Below are positions 61,949-64,000 of a stretch of DNA of 64,000 bases, in pieces. Positions within the stretch are counted from its first letter, which is position 1. Each line of letters opens with the position of its first letter. This stretch comes from Rhodoferax sp. (lineage in GTDB: Bacteria; Pseudomonadota; Gammaproteobacteria; Burkholderiales; Burkholderiaceae_C), in the NCBI GenBank assembly GCA_024235935.1, contig JACKLL010000002.1, positions 263,217 through 327,216 of the forward strand, read 5' to 3'. The notes under the pieces are model-generated. The model saw only the letters and a program-made list of their open reading frames with translations. It was not told where the DNA came from and made no database searches. Both the position numbers and the translations under genes were made by a program.

Positions 61949-63051
61949 ACGTAGATCATCGCGCAGGTTTCCTGCACGTGATGGGAACTCGGTGGCGGCA
62001 GTACGTATGGGTCGGCGGTGGTGATGGTGGCCTCAGCCAGTCTGCTCTTTTGCCGCAGCAACGCGTCCAGCGGGCTGGCCGTGCCCCCGGCAGCGACCTT
62101 GAGGACATGCGTGTAGATCATCGTGGTGCTGACATCGGCGTGGCCGAGCAGCTCCTGCACGGTGCGGATGTCGGTGCCCGCCTGCAGCAAATGGGTCGCA
62201 AACGAGTGGCGCAGTGTGTGCACCGAGACGGGCTTGGCAATGCCGGCCAGCGCCACAGCCTTTTTCAAGGCCCGTTGTACCCGGTCTTCGTACAGATGGT
62301 GGCGACGCTCGACTCCCGTGCGCGGATCCACCGACAGCGTCGGCGAAGGGAACAACCAGAACCACGCCCAGGACTGGCCGGCCCGCGGGTATTTGGCGTC
62401 CAGCGCATGCGGCATCTCGACGCCGCCGCGCTGCGAATGTCTGTCTGCCTCCCACTGGCTGCGCGATGCCAGCAGTTGCTGGCGCAGCGCCGGCGCCAGC
62501 GCATGGGGCAACATCACCACCCGGTCCTTGCCGCCCTTTGCCTCGCGCACGATGATCACCTGGCGAGCGAAATCGACATCCTTGATGCGCAGCCGCATGG
62601 CCTCCATCAGCCGCATGCCGGTGCCATACAAGAGCTGCGCCAGCAGGGCCGTGATGCCATCCATCTGTCCCAGAACACCTGCCACTTCGTCACGGGTGAG
62701 AACGCAGGGGATACGCGGCCGGCGCGATGGCCGGTTGATGCCGTCCAGCCAAGGCAGGTCGATGGCCAGGACCTCGCGGTACATGAACAGGATGGCGCTC
62801 AGTGCCTGATTGTGGGTGGAGGCCGATACATGCCGTTCGGTGGCCAGCATGGTGAGGAAAGCCTCGACCCCCGCTGCATCGATGTCGCGCGGATGCCGCA
62901 TTTGCCCGCCACGCCCCGACCAGCGCACGAAAAAGCGCACCCAGTACAGGTACACCTTCTCGGTGGCGAGGCTATAGTGCACATACCGAATGCGCTCGCG
63001 CATCTGGTCCAGCAGACGGCTGGACTGCAGCGGAGGAGCGCGGGGTTTCAT
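61945..63051 (-). CDS. intI: Integron integrase (tyrosine recombinase)
   Basis: This is a 368-residue tyrosine recombinase that would catalyse attI x attC cassette insertion. Catalytic residues, numbered from MKPRAPPL, are Arg147 (YGTGMRLMEAM), Lys172, His278 and Arg281 (HTLRHSFATHLL), His304 and Tyr313 (TTMIYTHVL). Residues about 215-236 (HALDAKYPRAGQSWAWFWLF) form the extra domain found only in integron integrases, which separates it from phage integrases. Start ATG 63051 follows CGGAGGAG on the opposite side only; on the coding strand the leader is short. The LexA-like box and promoter lie directly upstream. It looks intact and functional. Confidence 0.96.
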   Translation of the reverse strand: MKPRAPPLQSSRLLDQMRERIRYVHYSLATEKVYLYWVRFFVRWSGRGGQMRHPRDIDAAGVEAFLTMLATERHVSASTHNQALSAILFMYREVLAIDLPWLDGINRPSRRPRIPCVLTRDEVAGVLGQMDGITALLAQLLYGTGMRLMEAMRLRIKDVDFARQVIIVREAKGGKDRVVMLPHALAPALRQQLLASRSQWEADRHSQRGGVEMPHALDAKYPRAGQSWAWFWLFPSPTLSVDPRTGVERRHHLYEDRVQRALKKAVALAGIAKPVSVHTLRHSFATHLLQAGTDIRTVQELLGHADVSTTMIYTHVLKVAAGGTASPLDALLRQKSRLAEATITTADPYVLPPPSSHHVQETCAMIYV

Positions 63052-63063
63052 GGAAGTATTTAT

Positions 63064-63083
63064 AACTGGTCTTTTATCCAGTA
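63064..63083 (-). promoter_or_regulatory. LexA-like (SOS) box upstream of intI-dinB
   Basis: On the minus strand TACTGGATAAAAGACCAGTT is an inverted repeat, ACTGG-N8-CCAGT, resembling SOS boxes (CTGT-N8-ACAG) and especially imperfect natural ones with a CCAGT half. It overlaps the -10 and likely start site of the intI promoter and ends 12 bases before the start codon, the right place for repression. Known integrons often control intI with LexA. Confidence 0.7.
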
Positions 63084-63108
63084 TATTTGCCGGAAATACA
63101 GCCTGCAA
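63080..63108 (-). promoter_or_regulatory. Sigma70-like promoter of intI-dinB
   Basis: On the minus strand TTGCAG (63108-63103) and TATACT (63085-63080) are separated by exactly 17 bases. The -10 matches consensus at five of six positions, the -35 at three. Transcription would begin within the LexA-like box, a few bases before the intI start codon. Confidence 0.6.
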
Positions 63109-63136
63109 GCGCTTTTCACGAGGATTTCATGACCAC

Positions 63137-63193
63137 GTTATCGAGCATCCACATTTTTATGGAGCGCGTGTTGCTCCATATATCGCGTTATAC
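63137..63193 (+). other. attI-like region with first cassette junction
   Basis: The region between intI and the first cassette ends in GTTATAC (63187-63193), where integrase would cut after G. Upstream is a perfect eight-base inverted repeat TATGGAGC/GCTCCATA (63158-63180) and another core-like GTTATC at 63137, both candidate integrase-binding sites. attI sequences differ between integrons, so the exact limits are inferred from the junction. Confidence 0.6.
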
Positions 63194-63992
63194 GTCGTGT
63201 CGGAACGGAGTCATCCTGCGGAGGTTGGTCTTTGAGCAATCGTTTCTCTTCTAGCCGTCGTAGTGTTGTGGCGGGCTTATCGTGGGGGCTACTCTCCGGA
63301 TCGTCCGCTGCGCAATCCATTCAAGGATCAACGATGGAACTTGTCGTCGACCACGTTATGTTTCCGATCTACTTCAATAATCCCTTTCTCGGTCTGGTCG
63401 AAGAGATCTGGAGGGATCGAAAGGTGGGAAGAGTTTTCTCTCAGCCGCAAAATCCTTCGTTTAAGGGCCTCTATCTTCGCAGCAAGAGCTTCTATCTCGA
63501 ATACGCTTCGAACACGAAGAATGAGCCGTATTGGAGCAATGCTGTCTATGTCGTCGTGCCGAAGAAGTACTGGAACTTCTACGAAGAGCCCGTCTTGCGA
63601 ACGGAACATTTCCTGCTTCCGAAATTCGGCGGCGGTTACTCCATCGTTAGTCCAGAGTATCCGCACTTGAACAGCTCTGCGGCCCAGAACGAGACCTACG
63701 ATGGCTTGACACTTCTTATCTCGAAAGCACTGGAAGATGAGCTGCTACAAGTAGCTGGTCAAAAGTGGACGTTGCCTCGATCCGGTAAGGTTCGAGTTCA
63801 TGACGGGCTCAAGCATTTGACTGATATAGCCGTAATCGACGAACAGTCGAAATTGGTTGCTCCTCTGCTAGAGGCCAATCCGTTGCTGCGAGAGTTTCTA
63901 TAGCGACGTATAACATCACGATGAACACGGACGTTTGCAAAGCCACCGGAACCTGGGCTGCACCCAGAACCCGGCGCCTTTGCAAACGCCGG
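63188..63992 (+). mobile_element. Integron gene cassette 1 (complete)
   Basis: The cassette begins with TTATAC after the G at 63187 and ends with the G at 63992, 805 bases. It holds one gene in the plus orientation and the attC site. The first core bases (GTTATAC across the left junction) are the exact reverse complement of the outer attC box GTATAAC at 63908-63914, which is the signature of one cassette's attC opened by recombination. A next cassette starts at 63993 (TTATCT...) and runs out of the window. Confidence 0.8.
63232..63903 (+). CDS. Cassette-encoded exported protein of unknown function
   Basis: This is a 223-residue protein I do not recognise. The start is TTG at 63232, supported by GGAGG seven bases upstream. 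The N-terminus SSSRRSVVAGLSWGLLSGSS has twin arginines, a short hydrophobic stretch and a small-residue site (AAQS) near residue 29, so a Tat-like export signal is possible. The mature part is rich in aromatic residues and Lys, for example WRDRKVGRVFSQPQNPSFKG and YVVVPKKYWNFYEEP, and shows no known catalytic motif. Base and codon use are visibly less GC-rich than the rest of the window, pointing to acquisition. The stop is five bases before attC. Confidence 0.75.
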   Translation: MSNRFSSSRRSVVAGLSWGLLSGSSAAQSIQGSTMELVVDHVMFPIYFNNPFLGLVEEIWRDRKVGRVFSQPQNPSFKGLYLRSKSFYLEYASNTKNEPYWSNAVYVVVPKKYWNFYEEPVLRTEHFLLPKFGGGYSIVSPEYPHLNSSAAQNETYDGLTLLISKALEDELLQVAGQKWTLPRSGKVRVHDGLKHLTDIAVIDEQSKLVAPLLEANPLLREFL

Positions 63993-63998
63993 TTATCT
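63908..63998 (+). repeat. attC recombination site of cassette 1
   Basis: The outer box GTATAAC (63908-63914) and the terminal core G-TTATCT (63992-63998) flank a long imperfect inverted repeat. Its arms CGTTTGCAAAG and CTTTGCAAACG are perfect, and inner CTGGG and CCCAG pairs lie around a small loop. Length is about 91 bases, within the range of chromosomal integron attC sites. Recombination would take place between 63992 and 63993. Confidence 0.82.
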
Positions 63999-64000
63999 CG

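Noticed and set aside
59471..61954. An 827-codon open frame on the plus strand opposite the crotonase and dinB genes
   Set aside because: It is the antisense of two genes with clear family motifs; its translation has the Arg/Gly/Ala/His-rich pattern of a high-GC shadow frame and no domain.
62990..63235. Plus-strand open frame over the intI start and attI region
   Set aside because: It overlaps the intI start region, promoter and LexA-like box in antisense, lacks a ribosome site, and has no recognisable product.
1..64000. CRISPR arrays, insertion sequences, rRNA genes
   Set aside because: No regularly spaced repeats, no transposase-like product and no rRNA sequence were found on either strand; the only mobile structure is the integron at the right end.

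Overview
The window is GC-rich, densely coded DNA that looks like the chromosome of a betaproteobacterium of the order Burkholderiales. Signs of this are the four-gene Aap/Bzt-type amino-acid ABC transporter, a narXL-narK1K2GHJI cluster with a parvulin gene attached, a Bug-type tricarboxylate-binding protein, a second infA-like gene, and many thiolase, SDR and crotonase genes. The assignment rests on gene content and family resemblance, not on a database search.

Layout. 1-4.3 kb: amino-acid ABC transporter (aapJQMP, minus strand, last gene cut by the window edge), with an intrinsic-type hairpin between aapJ and aapQ. 4.4-19.7 kb: nitrate respiration, all on the minus strand: a thiolase gene, narX, narL, narK1, narK2, narG, narH, narJ, narI, a peptidyl-prolyl isomerase and a hemerythrin-domain gene. 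FNR/Anr-like boxes lie upstream of the thiolase, narK1 and hemerythrin genes. narG carries one frame break. 19.9-34.9 kb: mixed housekeeping and catabolic genes: intradiol dioxygenase, a Spy-like protein with a two-component pair, a pseudouridine synthase, a hybrid kinase, a 5'-nucleotidase, an Mrr-like membrane protein, an aminotransferase, Nudix, SDR, IF-1 and glutathione-dependent formaldehyde dehydrogenase.

35.0-40.2 kb: a compact partner-switching signalling locus made of a STAS antagonist, an MBL-fold hydrolase, a CHASE2-SpoIIE phosphatase, an OmpA-like protein, a FecR-like protein and an RsbW-like kinase. 40.2-50.2 kb: Bug protein, ferredoxin reductase, epimerase, a trypsin-like protein that has lost catalytic residues, gph, tRNA-Leu(CAA), cysM, a Nudix gene, tusA and valS. 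50.3-57.7 kb: a stretch where most genes are broken by single-base indels, mostly in G/C runs (DUF2783, FAD monooxygenase, VOC, the C-terminus of an Fe-S protein, DUF3501, a Gfo/Idh/MocA oxidoreductase, yaaA). This looks more like consensus error than decay, but decay cannot be excluded. 57.8-60.5 kb: alpha/beta hydrolase, queF, a crotonase.

60.7-64.0 kb: the left end of a chromosomal integron. The integrase gene intI overlaps dinB (DNA polymerase IV) by four bases. A sigma70-like promoter overlapped by a LexA-like palindrome precedes intI, so recombinase and error-prone polymerase are probably one SOS-controlled operon. To the right comes an attI-like junction, one complete cassette encoding an unknown exported protein that starts with TTG, its attC site, and the first bases of a second cassette. 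The core bases at the two ends of the first cassette are exact complements, as expected of an integrated cassette. This is the most interesting part of the window.
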